NCBI GenBank assembly: GCA_951217055.1
Contig: OX578279.1
Span: 27,802,173 to 27,866,172 of the forward strand
DNA: 64,000 nt
Source of the DNA: Gerris lacustris
Taxonomy: Eukaryota; Arthropoda; Insecta; Hemiptera; Gerridae
Direction: 5' to 3'
This document shows positions 36,464 to 48,150 of the stretch, piece after piece (the first letter of the stretch is position 1; every line of letters begins with the position of its first letter). The notes under the pieces are model-generated. The model made no database searches and had not been told where the DNA came from. It saw nothing but the letters and a program-made list of their open reading frames with translations. Made by a program: the position numbers and the translations under genes.

Positions 36464-36995
36464 AGGGTCCGTAGGCAAAACTAAGGACCCTTATATTTTC
36501 CTGCGTGTGTCTGTCCGTCCGTCCTCTCGCGTGCTCTCACGGCTACACCTTTCGTCCGATCACTTTGAAATTTGGCATGTATGTGTCTTGTACCTACCCA
36601 CATATTTTAAAAATATAGCGAATTAAAACAAATATTTTTCAAAAAAAATTTGGGTAAAAAAACTTAAGGGTTAAAAATTTTACATTTTTTTTCGACATCG
36701 TGAGGGGTATCATATGAAAGGGTACGTCGAGCTGATTACAAAAATATATAATTCTTTGGTTATAAAAAAATATTATTTTATTTTTTATTGACAAAATACT
36801 TTTTTTTATAATTATGGTCTTTTCGAAGTATTTATATGGTTGCAGTCCGGTTCAGCGGCAAAAAATACTTTATCAGAGTGTGTTTTGAGTATATCAGACC
36901 CTTAGAATAGTTCAAAGTAAGCTTTTTAGCATTTTAAAAAAACACTGCTTATACACTTTACAGTTTAACACTATATAGTGTGGCCTACGGACCCT
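36464..36995. mobile_element. AGGGTCCGTAGGC element with inverted ends
   Basis: Ends AGGGTCCGTAGGC (36464-36476) and GCCTACGGACCCT (36983-36995) are perfect inverted repeats of 13 bases. The left subterminal region repeats GTGTCTGTCCGTCCGTCC. The total is 532 bases with no coding region. It has the same plan as the AGGGTTTCGTTGG element at 16601 (AGGG-N terminal repeat followed by a GTCTGTC tract) but a different sequence, so the two may be cousins. Confidence 0.7.
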
Positions 36996-37424
36996 CGCTG
37001 TGTGCTGACTAGCACACACTTGACCTGTTTATTTTAAATATTGATCAGAAATACTTAATAAAATTTAATTTAATAAAATTTAAATCGAACATCCGATCTC
37101 CACACTTTTTGTTTCTTTGGTAAATATCGGCAATAGCGTACCCCTTCTCACTCCATATTTTTTGACAAAGGGATATCAACTCTCCTATGAATAAACGATA
37201 CATATATAATTAAAATATACATACATTGTTATATACGAATGGAAGGGATGAATTGATATATCGAAGCCAACTGTACGACTTCGAAAGACATCGATTACAC
37301 GGATGGCGTACACTATTGCCGAGTTTGGCCGTTTCTTTTAGTAAGGGAGAATAATAGTCCAGAATAATAGCAAAAAAGTGTCTGACTAACATCAAGCTAG
37401 AATTTTGAGTATAAGTAAATATTT

Positions 37425-37660
37425 TGGTGCCTTTGAAGAATATGTGGAACTCTTATCTTAAACTTCAGACTGGGAGAGTAGATCAGGAAACCCTATGCTC
37501 CATGTGCAATATGAGAGAACGAGAGGAGAACTTTCATTTCTTAGCTGTCTGTCAAGACCTTAGTTAATACAGAAAACAATATTTAGGCAAATCCCAGCTG
37601 TCGTCTAAGGACTACATAGAGCTGCTGACAAGTGGGAGTTGGACTCCACTAATTAATTAG
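37425..37660 (+). pseudogene. LINE ORF2 C-terminal remnant
   Basis: Frame from 37442 reads WNSYLKLQTGRVDQETLCSM, then CNMREREENFHFLAVCQDL, TAA, and after the stop YRKQYLGKSQLSSKDYIELL and TSGSWTPLIN. The CxxC-x(~8)-HFLxxC spacing is a zinc-knuckle-like block at the end of many insect LINE reverse transcriptase proteins, followed by a helical tail as here. One internal stop at 37565 and no upstream RT domain show a dead fragment. Confidence 0.65.
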
Positions 37661-38597
37661 TTAAAGAAAATAGTATTATCAAAAATAACTACCTACAGAC
37701 AGTACTTAATTAATAACTTTAATTACTGAATTTAAACAATGCAAACGAAATATCCGTAAAATATTAGATCATATTATATGCCTAGCATATTGATTTCCTT
37801 GGCTCTGCTTTGAAGACCTCTCACAATACTCATCGTTAAACTGCTAATTACTTTATACAATTTTGTCTAGTTTTATATTACTAACATTTTAACTCGACCT
37901 AAAACACGTCAATATCCACTTTCACCTAAAATATAGACCAAAACATATGTAAGTAACCTGTATGACTATTACCTGCTAACCCTTCCGAAGGGGAATGATT
38001 CTTTTCCTTATAAAATCCAATATGTGGGGCATTCATATTTCCTTTACTCAACATCTTTTTTATTTACAATTTGTACTTAAGTTACGCAAACGTTTTACTA
38101 GTTAATATAAGTCAGACACTTTTTTGTACGCTATCTCCTAGACCTAGACTGTAAAGAGTGGAAAACTAATTATGTGTTTAAAATTACTATACCACTTTGA
38201 ATCTAGAATGCGTTATAAAAATTTTATTTATATGCTTCTAAACAAATATTATTATTCTCCGAGCTGTGGAAAATCAAAAATAAATTTGCGGTAATCTTAT
38301 GCTCTCTATGTGAGTAAATATTGTAATATTTGTGGAATTTTAGTTGGTTTTATTCTGTCGGTGGGTTGAGATACAGAGATACATGTGTATCTTGTAAAAA
38401 ATAATTAGTTTTTTGTTTGTTTGTGTGTGTGACCTATATATTTTCGTCGAACTTTAATTTTCAAATGTGGTTTCCTGTCTGTGGCTTACCTTTATAAAAT
38501 TAGAAGGGTTCCTTGTTAAACAAATTACCTAGGTGCATATATCTTTCCAACACAGTATTATACGAGTGAATAATCAAATTAGTGGTATGTAAAAACT
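37661..38597. other. No recognised feature
   Basis: AT-rich DNA without recognisable genes or elements. Confidence 0.6.
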
Positions 38598-39342
38598 TTT
38601 ATCTACGATTGATACGAAATATAAACATTATATCTTTGTTTAGATGCGTAGAAAGTGATTATTTAAGTACTTGTATTCATTGCGCATGCGCGTCTCATTG
38701 TTCTGAATAATTCCTTTTCTTTACCACACTAGTGCGGTAAAGAAGAGGAATTCTTCAGCTTTACGCACGATTAGTGAGTTTGTTTACATTTAACAAAACA
38801 AATTTGGTGTTCTTTTATTAAAGTAACTGTTTATATCGAGTTTTTAGTGAAAATCAATGAGTGAATCAAGTGACTTTGACGAAAATGTGGATTGGCCAAC
38901 CTCTCTGGGGGAAAAAATAAAGCCACTACGAAGCCTTCTTATACTGTTATCCAGAGGGCCTCACCCCTCCACTAGAGACATTTATCTTTGCCCAGTTGGC
39001 CCGACCTTTTGTCCGGGAAAATCTCAAGCTCTCATTGGCTTGTCCCCCCTTTTGCTAGTTTTTCCCGCGCTGTCAACGCGTCGATTCTAGTTGTGCGAAG
39101 ACTGTAATGAATTAATGCCACCTTTATCAAGAGAGAGATACGAACTTACATACAGCAAGTTTATTTGTTTCTGTATTTATTATTAATATCTAACAATCGT
39201 AGATAAAGTACGGTACGCAACTCGTGCGAAAACGGCATTTTGCATTGCTCCTGTTGTTTTACCACCCTCGCTATCGCTCGGGTGCAAACTCCACACTCGC
39301 ATGCAAAATGCTACTTTCCGCACTCGACGCGTAATGTACTAT
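38598..39342 (+). mobile_element. Crypton-like derivative, copy 1, with insertion
   Basis: Starts TTATCTACGATTGATACGAA and ends GCACTCGACGCGTAATGTAC. It contains CATTGCGCATGCGCG, an ACTAGT-centred hairpin (about 38720-38750), and a small coding piece from the ATG at 38857 (MSESSDFDENVDW), then a GC-richer insert (about 38894-39100), then NELMPPLSRERYELTYSKF (from about 39108). The latter resembles the N-terminal entry of tyrosine recombinase proteins of Crypton-type elements. The rest of the recombinase is missing, replaced by the 3' flank of the element. Copies 2-5 define its ends. Confidence 0.6.
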
Positions 39343-39831
39343 TATCTACGATTGATACGTAATATAAACATTTTATATCAGTTAAGATACGTAGAAAGTG
39401 ATTCTTTTCTTAGTTGTATTCATTGCGCATGCACGTTTATAATTCTTCGCCTTAACGCACGATTAGCGTGTTTGTTTACATTTAACAAAACTAATTTGCT
39501 GTTTGTTTAATTAAAGTAACTATTTATATCGAGTTTTTAGAGAAAAACAAGGAGTGATTTAAGTGATTATGACGAAAATGAGGAGAATAATACTCCTCCC
39601 GAAACAATTAATTTGGTACAAAATACAACTAATGAATTAATGTCATCTTTATCAAAAGAGAAATACGAACTTACATACAGGAAATTAATTTAAACAAATT
39701 TAATTAAAAAACTCTTGGGAAACTGCATTTGGCTTTGCTCGTGTGGTTTTACTACCCTCGCTTTCGCTTGGGTGCAAACTCCACACTCGCATGCAAAATG
39801 CTACTTTCCGCACTAGTCGCTTAATGTTCTA
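39343..39831 (+). mobile_element. Crypton-like derivative, copy 2 (tandem with copy 1)
   Basis: Begins directly where copy 1 ends, with TTATCTACGATTGATACGTA, and ends GCACTAGTCGCTTAATGTTC. The coding remnant at 39550-39693 reads SDLSDYDENEENNTPPETIN followed by LVQNTTNELMSSLSKEKYEL and TYRKLI, then TAA. The start codon position is AGG rather than ATG, so the start is lost. The head-to-tail tandem fits site-specific recombination at the element junction, as expected from a tyrosine recombinase. Confidence 0.65.
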
Positions 39832-39886
39832 TTTTAAACTAATAACACATGTTTATAAAATAGTAATTTAAAATATTTTATATTTT

Positions 39887-40095
39887 CTCATTTATATTAA
39901 GTATGACGGAAGAGGTAGTATTGTTATGTCGCGAAAATTCGATTTTGAGATTTAGATGGATTTATTCGTTTTCAGGTCAAGAAAAATTATTTCTCGAAAA
40001 AGGTTCCAATAACTTTAAAATTCTTGAATTTAGACTTTTTGAATGCGAATCTAACCCATATAATTAGTTTTCCCGGGAAACCTCTACTTCCGAGA
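39887..40095 (+). repeat. CTTTCTC-hairpin repeat, deleted copy
   Basis: It contains TTCTCATTTATATTAAGTAT, GCGAAAATTCGATTTTGAG, then skips the middle of the family and continues at AATTATTTCTCGAAAAAGGT and TTTTCCCGGGAAA. The middle of the repeat is deleted. Confidence 0.6.
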
Positions 40096-40280
40096 TAATG
40101 ATGAAAATATTCTGATTTTATTGAAAATCAAAAACAAAGAATAAACAACAAAAAATTGGAATATATATGTGTGTGTGTGTATATGTATATACATATATAA
40201 AACATTTAATTTCTAATTTTATAATTTTACATTATTTCGTTCGGTCATTCTATGAAGTACTTATATGTATATATATACAT

Positions 40281-40514
<234 letters not shown>

Positions 40515-40592
<78 letters not shown>
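40515..40592. repeat. (AT)n array
   Basis: About 78 bases of AT dinucleotide, right border of the small element fragment. Confidence 0.95.
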
Positions 40593-40599
<7 letters not shown>

Positions 40600-41692
40600 A
40601 ATAAAAGATATATAATATACACATAAAGTATGTCATAGAATGACCAAACGAATTAATGTAAAATTATAAAATAATTTTTGTACTCTGATGAGAAATTGAT
40701 TCCATGGACATACTTTAACATAAAAATAAGTTATTTATAAATGTACGTAACTCTTTATTTTAATATACACAGAAGAACGCTGATTGATTTTTTATTTTTA
40801 ATAAAAACCAATTTAACTTTTTCTCAATAAAAAAAGCATCTTTAATTATAAATAATAAAAATTAACATTAAAATCTCGAAAACGAACAAAATGGAAACAT
40901 GACTTAATAGGTGGGTAGACAAGAGCTTATTTTCAAAATGATTATTTGGAAATTAAAATGAATTGAATGTTAATTAAAGTATAAATATAAATACAAAATG
41001 AATATCTTTTTTTACCTTTTGTGATGTCTGCATCTGACATAATTATGGGGCGGATAATAATTATTTTTACTTTGCATTATTAATAATTTCGATTTGCAGA
41101 GAGTTGCCTTATTTATTTTTAAAAGTAAAGTTAATAATGTTTGCTTCATCTTCCTCTTTTTTTTTCTTTAATTTATTCGGGCTCTCTCCTGTACATATTT
41201 CTTCTATGACATGATGACCTTTGATATTAATACTTAAGAAAACTTCTATTTCTTCGTTTTATAGACATAACAATAAAAGTAATTATAGCAACGAGGTATG
41301 TGCAGCATTACAACACAGATTAGGAGACCCTTCCCTGTGGTGGTATTCTAATTGTTTAGTTTATTACATTAATCTCTTTAGGTGTCGCCTTGAGGATGGA
41401 ATATGAGGAGACAGCTTCTGTACACGAGGATTAGGATGATGCTAGATGTGGAAGGATTGTAACTAAAGGATTCTAGGATCCTGATGGACCTCGGTAACAT
41501 TTAGGCCCCATAAGAGAGAGAGAACATTACATATTTTTCGTAGAATTAAGAGTTGTAGGGATTAGATCTTGAAAGAATTTGATGGTTTGGTCGATCCCTT
41601 CAGTTGGAGTCCGTATATCCTAATAGGTTGTATAAGAGTCTAGACAGCTTGTGATAAATTAGACATAATATCCTAAATTGTTTAACGTTTAG
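40593..41692. other. No recognised gene
   Basis: AT-rich DNA. No gene or element recognised. Confidence 0.6.
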
Positions 41693-42280
41693 TAGTCCAC
41701 AGGCCACCATAAGAAGTGAGTCGCTGATTGATAAAGTTTTCTTACCTTATGGAATCGCTTATTTATGCTGTGTCCACCGATGAATTGGGTATATGGCAAC
41801 TGGGCGCTGGGCCATTTCTTTTTTGTTGACATGCCAAACTTGCCCTTCTGCGGGAACATTGAAAAGAGATAGATAAAGTTTTGATTTTCACAGGATCGTT
41901 CAATTAAATTATTTCAAAAACAGTGGTAAAGGTGGCCACCAATAAGAGTGGTCCGTTTTCTTTTCAACGTCCCCGCAGAGCGATATGTTTGGGGCGGTGG
42001 ACACCCCAAACGGACCACTCTTATCGCGGTGGCCACCTTTACCACTGTTTTTGAAATAATTTAATTGAACGATCCTGTGAAAATCAAAACTTTATCTATC
42101 TCTTTTCAATGTTCCCGCAGAAGAGCAAGTTTAGCATGTCAACAAAAAAGAAATGGCCCAGCCCCAGCACCCAGTTGCCATATACCCAATTCATCGGTGG
42201 ACACGGCATAAATAAGCGATTCCATAAGGTAAAAAAACTTTATCAATCAGTGACTCACTTCTTATGGTGGCCTGTGGATA
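41693..42280. mobile_element. Palindromic element with exon-like arm segment, copy 2
   Basis: Same family as 31598-32178. It starts TAGTCCACAGGCCACCATAA and ends CTTATGGTGGCCTGTGGA. The central loop again contains a TTTTCTTTTCAACG tract followed by CCCCGCAGAGCGATATG. The right arm segment (about 42119-42229) reads SKFSMSTKKKWPSPSTQLPY and TQFIGGHGINKRFHK, two residues longer than copy 1. The left arm has HSINKR for HGINKR. Both copies remain open, which is more than I expect of neutral decay over long times, but they could be young. Confidence 0.75.
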
Positions 42281-42334
42281 TAGTCTTATAGAAATCACCT
42301 GTAACTAATTTTCTAGCATTGAAACTAACATACT

Positions 42335-43034
42335 ACTAGGCATCGCGTGGTTCTATCATTGAAGCGAGCGTATAGGGCTAAATATGTATTGAATATTGAA
42401 GAAAATAGATAATCATGAGTCATGATGAGTTGATAGTTAAAGGGTATGATAGTAGTACAGAGGCTAGTAGTAATAACCACCCTGCATTTTTACCATTCCA
42501 TTATCCACACATCTCCTTCTCAACTATTATAAAATGTATCACTTCACTACGCAAAAACTTCTGCTTGTATTAAGTTGAAATTGTACATGCCTGTTGCAAT
42601 TGTACTATAGACGGTGTATACGAAGTTATATTAAAATCGTTTCGATAGAACGTAAGATATCGGTAAAAAGGCTTTTTTTCTCAATTTTCAACGCTTTAAT
42701 AGTTTTAACGATCTTTATTAATTCATAGCTGTGTCGCTGTTGGTTTTACTAAAAAAATTGCATTTGAAAAAAATGTTTGTCTCGTCGAATAGATAAAGTT
42801 AGATTTTTTTCCCGTCCTAAAATTCCAATTTTAATTTTGAAGCTCACGTTTACGCAAGCGTTGCACCGAAAGCTTAGGCAAACGAACTCGTCCTGAGCAT
42901 TGTTAAAATGAACATGTGTACCAAATTTCATCAAAATCGGTCAACTTTTACTCAAGTTATCGTCGTATAACTTGAGAAGCAGACACTGAGCATATTTCGT
43001 TGAATGTAGGTAGCTCGCTAAGTTCGCTTCAATT
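42335..43034 (+). mobile_element. Element family starting ACTAGGCATCGCGTGG, copy 2
   Basis: Start ACTAGGCATCGCGTGG and GAAGCGAGCGTA, end TAGCTCGCTAAGTTCGCTTC. The order of internal blocks agrees with 5392-6150, including GAACGTAAGATATCGGTAAA and CGTTTACGCAAGCGTTGC. The end repeat has lost part of its complement (AAGTTCGCTTC for TACGCTCGCTTC). Confidence 0.75.
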
Positions 43035-44243
43035 AATATTGGATAAATGGTCACAAGGGAATTGAAAGTGTGGTTGTTTAGACCTGTTTTAATTTTTGAT
43101 GGGGTCACACTTCTTTTTATTCAATATTAAATATACGTCATTTGGGATTAATGTAGGATCATTTGTGGGCTACTTTTGATCAACTTTCTAAATTTCATTG
43201 AAACCGGATGAATACTTTAAGATATATTGGTTCGCAAAAAAACGACAGACAGACTCGAAATATAACGACCAAAAATCCCCTGAAGGTCTGGAACAGATTT
43301 TTGTCTGGGAAATGAGATGAGTGTCTTAAAAGATATAGATAAGTATTGGATTTTTTATTTTGGAGACAAAATCACTCTTCAGAAAGATCACAATGATTCG
43401 TTACTTTCGAAAAGGTAAAATTGAATAAAATAAAGGATTCCCTTTTTTCTTGTTTTCCTCTAAGTAAATAATAAAGTTATCTTATGTAAAAATTTTTTTT
43501 ATTTATTTTCAAAAGAAGTAAGAAAATATTTTTCCAGTTGAAGTTAAACTTCTGGTTAGTGTTCAGGAAAGTTTTAATTTCTTTCTTTAAAATGAAGAGT
43601 CGGTGGAAAAATATAATAACGATCTTTGAAAGAAAGATTAAATATATATGTGTTACAAATTATTGTTATTCTTTAGGGAATGGTACGAAAAATGTGGCAT
43701 TGACTTTTGAGCTATTATAATATAATAAGAGATGGAAAATGTTTGGAAAAGTGGGACAAAGTAAGTGAGGTTTTAACGGAGTCTTGTTCTGAATAGATGT
43801 CTCTTGACTAAGAGCTTTCTGAGTTTATCTAAAGTTTCAAGACTTAGAACATGAAACTTCTCCGAAAGATCTTCTACCATTCAACTCCTAACTTAGCTAC
43901 ATTTCCATCCTTTAAAATTCGCTAAAATCATCATTTGACTGAAAAGTTAAAAGGATAAACTTTTGTCCTTTTATCAGATATTTTTCTTTATCTCGAATAA
44001 GATATTCAATCTAAATTAAGTTTTATTTGAATCTTTATAGGTATTACGATTGTTAGTTTATCAGTTTAAAACATGTTAAAGGGATTTAGATTGTTATCTA
44101 ATCCGTTGATAATTCAGACTTAACTTAATCGATTATTTACCTCTATTAAGTATTATGGCTTTTATATACTAATAATTTCATAGCGAACATAACTAACAAG
44201 CCTTCTTGAGTAAAACGTTATTTTATTGTTATATACTTAAATA
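43035..44243. other. No recognised gene
   Basis: AT-rich DNA. A block with TTGGTTCGCAAAAAAACGACA near 43230 looks like part of a dispersed repeat. A 60-codon frame at 43538-43720 shows no domain. Confidence 0.5.
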
Positions 44244-44245
44244 TA

Positions 44246-45732
44246 CAGGGTGTCCCACATAAGGTGTAACACAGAAAAACCTGATGTTCTACATCACATT
44301 TCTGACAAAAAATGTTATATAACATAATGGTTGATCGACCTTCGTTTTCGAGATATATCGATTTTTCAATTATCTCATTTTCTGGTGACTTTTTCCCATT
44401 AAAAACGTTATGACGTAAAATCTAAAAAAAGATATAAGATGGGGTTTTCACCATTCAAAAGGTGAGGAAATTTGCTTTAAAAATGTCATGCTGCTTGCCC
44501 ATAATACCCTTATTAAATAATTTTTATAAACTTCTAAATACATAGATTTGGCTAATAAGAAATTTGTGGTCAACGTTCTTGCTAGCATAACTTTTTAATT
44601 TGTATATGGTGTATGGTAAATGAATAGATTTGACGTCATGCAAAACAGGCGCATTTAATAAGCTTTAAAATGAAAAATTGAATAATATAGTATAGAAAAG
44701 TGTTCATAATTGTTTACAAAAACTCAAAGTACCCCCCCCCCCCTCTCCCCGTTGCTGTTAACGAATCTTCTGCAGCGGCGAACTATGGCTTGACTACAAT
44801 TATCTAAGACGGTAGATCGGTCCGGATGGGGTGGTGAATTTGCCACCTCGTTCACCCGATATCACTCCATTAGACTACTACCTGTGAGAAGAGGTGAAAA
44901 TTAAAGTGTCCAGCCAATTGCTGAACACAAGAGAGGACCTTGCTTAGCGAACAAATTTAGCGTTTGATGCTATCAAATTCAAACCTGAAGAAGTGAGACG
45001 AGCAACTGGTAGCGTACTTCGCCGCTGCAGAAGATCCATTAACAGCAACGGGGAGAGGGGGGGGGGTGCTACTTTGAGTTTCTGTAAACAAATATGAACA
45101 CAATTATAATACAAGGAGAGATATTTTTTATTTATTGTTACCCTTTATAATTTTTTACCAAGTCTTAGGGTCATTAATAGTCATAGAAACTGATAAACTT
45201 GTCATTTATCACCTCATTTTCATCCAAATAAGTTTGTAAACTCGAAGCAAACTAGGTAACAATTTATATCATTTTAAAGCTTATTAAATGCGCCAGTTTT
45301 GCATGACGTCAAATCTATTCATTTACCATACAAATTAAAAAGTTATGCTAGCAAGAACGTTGACCACAAATTTCTTATTAACCAAATCTTTGTATTTAGA
45401 AGTTTAAAAAATTATTTAATAAGAGTATTATGGGCAAGCAGCATGACATTTTTAAAGCAAATTTCCTCACCTTTTGAATGGTGAAAACCCCATCTTTATA
45501 TCTTTTTTAGATTTTACGTTATAACGGAATTTACGTTTAACAGATTTTACGTTAACGGTATAACAGATTTTACGTTTAATGAGAAAAAGTCACCAGAAAA
45601 TGAGATAATTGAAAAATCGATATATCTCGAAAACGAAGGTCGATCAACCATTATGTTATATAACATTTTTTTTTAGAAATGTGCTATAGAACATCAGGTT
45701 TTTCTGTGTTACACCTTATGTGGGACACCCTG
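44246..45732. mobile_element. Tc1/mariner fold-back element with long inverted arms
   Basis: Ends CAGGGTGTCCCACATAAGGT and its complement, flanked on each side by TA, the target duplication of the Tc1/mariner (IS630) superfamily. The inverted arms reach in to the matching pieces GCTGTTAACGAATCTTCTGC (left) and GCAGAAGATCCATTAACAGC (right), so the arms are about 540 and 710 bases; the right arm has an extra stretch near 45110-45270. Only about 240 unpaired bases remain between them. These hold a transposase remnant. The left part of the element was evidently replaced by an inverted copy of the right part. Confidence 0.85.
44800..45036 (+). pseudogene. Tc1/mariner transposase C-terminal remnant
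   Basis: A + strand frame reads, from about 44811: RR, a TAG where W is expected, IGPDGVVN, then LPPRSPDITPLDYYL, a TGA where W is expected, EEVKIKVSSQLLNTREDLA, a further TAG, RTNLAFDAIKFKPEEVRRAT and GSVLRRCRR. This follows the well-known WPPRSPDLTPLDFFLWG block and the C-terminal helices of insect Tc1/mariner-type transposases. Two Trp codons became stops, so the fragment is dead. The catalytic N-terminal two thirds are absent. Confidence 0.85.
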
Positions 45733-45974
45733 TATATAATTATATCAAATAAATCAAAAACAGTGCATTTATGAAATTCAAATTAAATATAAATAAAATT
45801 GCATAAGTTAATCTAATTATCTGGCAAGTCAGTTGTATGAATTAATTGACAAGCATGAATACATTATGATATACAATCGAATATTATCTCTAAGGGAATA
45901 ATAACATGAAAAAATTACTGATACATTATTAATTCGATCAATAATCGTATATACGTAGAATTTACATTTAGGTA

Positions 45975-46275
45975 AAGTACTGTGATGGTGCACAAATTAA
46001 TCTTAAAATTTTGATGGATTTCTCGTTATAAGGTTAAACATGTTAATGTAATATTTGTCTGAGCAGAAGTGTAGACCCTATAAACTAACCGATTTCGGCA
46101 AAATTTGGCAAACATGCAAAGAAAAATCATACTCCGAGGTGGAATCGAGAAATGTAATTTTAGCTCTTATTTAGGGACACTGCACTCCAAAATTATTTCT
46201 CGGAAACGGTTATGACGATATTGAATGAATATAATAGAAAATATAGTCCACTTAAATAAGAATCTAACTGTATAC
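45975..46275 (+). repeat. CTTTCTC-hairpin repeat, diverged copy
   Basis: Blocks AAAGTACTGTGATGGTGCAC, TTTTGATGGATTTCTCGTTA, GGCAAAATTTGGCAAACATG, TACTCCGAGGTGGAATCGAG and TCTCGGAAACGGTTATGACG follow the family order. The leading hairpin is lost. Confidence 0.65.
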
Positions 46276-46557
46276 GTTTTTTAAAAAGTAAACCACCACC
46301 AGTTTAAATATTGCTCCTGAGCTTCCGAAGGTAACACTATTGTAGCGTAAAGCTATTGTCCTGTCTTAAAAATCTTAAAATATCTTAAAAACTACTCGTC
46401 AGATTTTAATGAAATTTGGATTGTAGTTCATAATTAGCCCATTGTTGGTCCCATAAAAGTTCTACCTTCCCTTAAAGTCCCTTAGTTTATCTTCCGAATG
46501 CGCACAAACAAACATTTATCTACATCTATTTCGTCAAAACTACTTATCTGATTTTTA
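46276..46557. other. Dispersed repeat block, unassigned
   Basis: The part at 46375-46450 (AAAAACTACTCGTCAGATTT, TAATGAAATTTGGATTGTAG) resembles 12535-12620 and is a short dispersed fragment. No gene. Confidence 0.45.
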
Positions 46558-47033
46558 GGGTTTCGTTGGCAAAACCAAAATAATAAACCCTTATAATTTT
46601 GTTCCTGTGTCTGTCTGTCTGTCACTCTGTATGGTTCCAATAACATTTGAATCAAAAGAGACAGAAACATGAAACTTTCCAGTATTAAAGATCGTTTTGA
46701 CAAGCATACCGGAAAAATATAGCTAACTCAAAAATATCAGCTATATGTCCGCGAAAATAATATTTTTTAAAAAAAAATTTGATTGGGATATCAAAAATAT
46801 ATAACACTTGTGGAAAGTGTTGAATTATTTATGCTTTCATGTCAAAAAACATTACATTTTTGCGTGCCCCCCCCCCCCCCCCTCTCTAAAACTATATTTC
46901 TACTGTTACTAAAAATATAAAAAAGAATGCAAAATGTGCGGTCTGCTGGCCATAGAGAAAATATGAATAGCTATCTGATCTGATTTATTAGGAATCCAAA
47001 ATGGCGGATAATTCCTGTCGCGAGGATTTTTTT
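46558..47033 (-). mobile_element. AGGGTTTCGTTGG element, single-unit copy
   Basis: Reversed relative of 16601-18157. It begins GGGTTTCGTTGGCAAAACC, has the CTGTCTGTCTGTCACTCTGT and CCAGTATTAAAGATCGTTTT blocks, then GTGCCCCCCCCCCC (C-run of about 15), GCAAAATGTGCGGTCTGCTG and ATGGCGGATAATTCCTGTCG. Only one unit is present where the other copy has about 4.5. The far terminal repeat is not visible, so the copy is truncated. Confidence 0.75.
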
Positions 47034-47760
47034 TTTTTTTAAATTCGTAGATGAAATGTATTGGACAGTAGATTACTTTGTATATTTTTCAACCAGAACC
47101 ATCTAGTACTAACCCTATTCAAACTATGAGATGTTAATATGTTTATATCGTAGTTTGATTTAATTGTTAACATCCTTGGTAATGGTTGAAGTGATTAGAT
47201 TTTCCAATCCTAGTCTAAACATATCCATTTAGTCAGGAGTGCCTATTTTAGGGGAAGATAAGGCAACGTGACCTGAGACAGAATCCTCCATTAATTTAAT
47301 CCAAGGATGTTAAATTTAACGGTTAGAAACTTCGTCGACAGTTATTGATTTCTCTGTGAGCTTGTACCCTTCAAAACTTACTTCATAACCCTATTCATTT
47401 ATATGATTTATTTTCACTTTTTTCAATTGTTTTTATAAATCATAATAAGATTAATTGGTCTATTTTGTGTTTTTCAAATGTCGTTCTTGACTTAGTTTCA
47501 GACTATGATGTTCTTTCTTTAATTCTTATATTATAGTCACCTCTTTTATTACTTGTTTCAATAAAATTTGTCATACGTCCACGTTCCTCGGTGGGACCAC
47601 TGCCGAGATGTTCGTCAAACATAAAACAATGTTTCGCTATTGCAATTGTCACCGTAACAATTACCTTTGAAAAATATTAAACACTGGGAGCCCGAATATT
47701 TTCAAACTTGAAATGTCGCTCGTAGGTAATAACGGTTAATTTTAATAGAATAACTGTTCC
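47034..47760. other. No recognised gene
   Basis: AT-rich DNA. No gene or clear element recognised. Confidence 0.55.
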
Positions 47761-47924
47761 CACCGTGGAGCTGCCTCGGGGAAAAGCCAAAGTTATTGGT
47801 CGTTGTTACGTCTTGTACGAAAACTTTGAACCACATTATTATCCAAACAGTTCGTTGTATACGTTAAAAAATTATCATGATGTTTCCTGTGTGAAATTTT
47901 GTTATCTTCAATTTTTATCTGAGC

Positions 47925-48150
47925 CTCAATTGGTCTCCGAGCCAGAGGAAGCGAGATATTCGCAAAAATACGAAAAAAGTCGTGAAAAACAAACACTACG
48001 CAAGTTTAGTGAGCTATAGGTTTTTTGCTAAACCGTTCGGCGTACGTAAAAAATGAATGAGACCTTTTTTGTGGAAAATTGATTAATCTTTCTTTTGCAT
48101 TATCACCTTAGTTTGTCTCCAAGCCATGGGAAGCGAGATATTCGCAAAAA
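47925..48150 (+). repeat. Direct repeat pair, ~180 bases apart
   Basis: The string GAAGCGAGATATTCGCAAAA occurs at about 47949 and again, as GGAAGCGAGATATTCGCAAA, at about 48128. Each is preceded by a related GTCTCC.AGCCA. The surrounding frame (84 codons from 47765) has no known domain. This is a fragment of a dispersed repeat, not a gene. Confidence 0.55.

Noticed and set aside
47765..48019. 84-codon plus-strand frame as a gene
   Set aside because: It overlaps a direct-repeat block (GAAGCGAGATATTCGCAAAA) and a 67-codon frame on the other strand; no domain.
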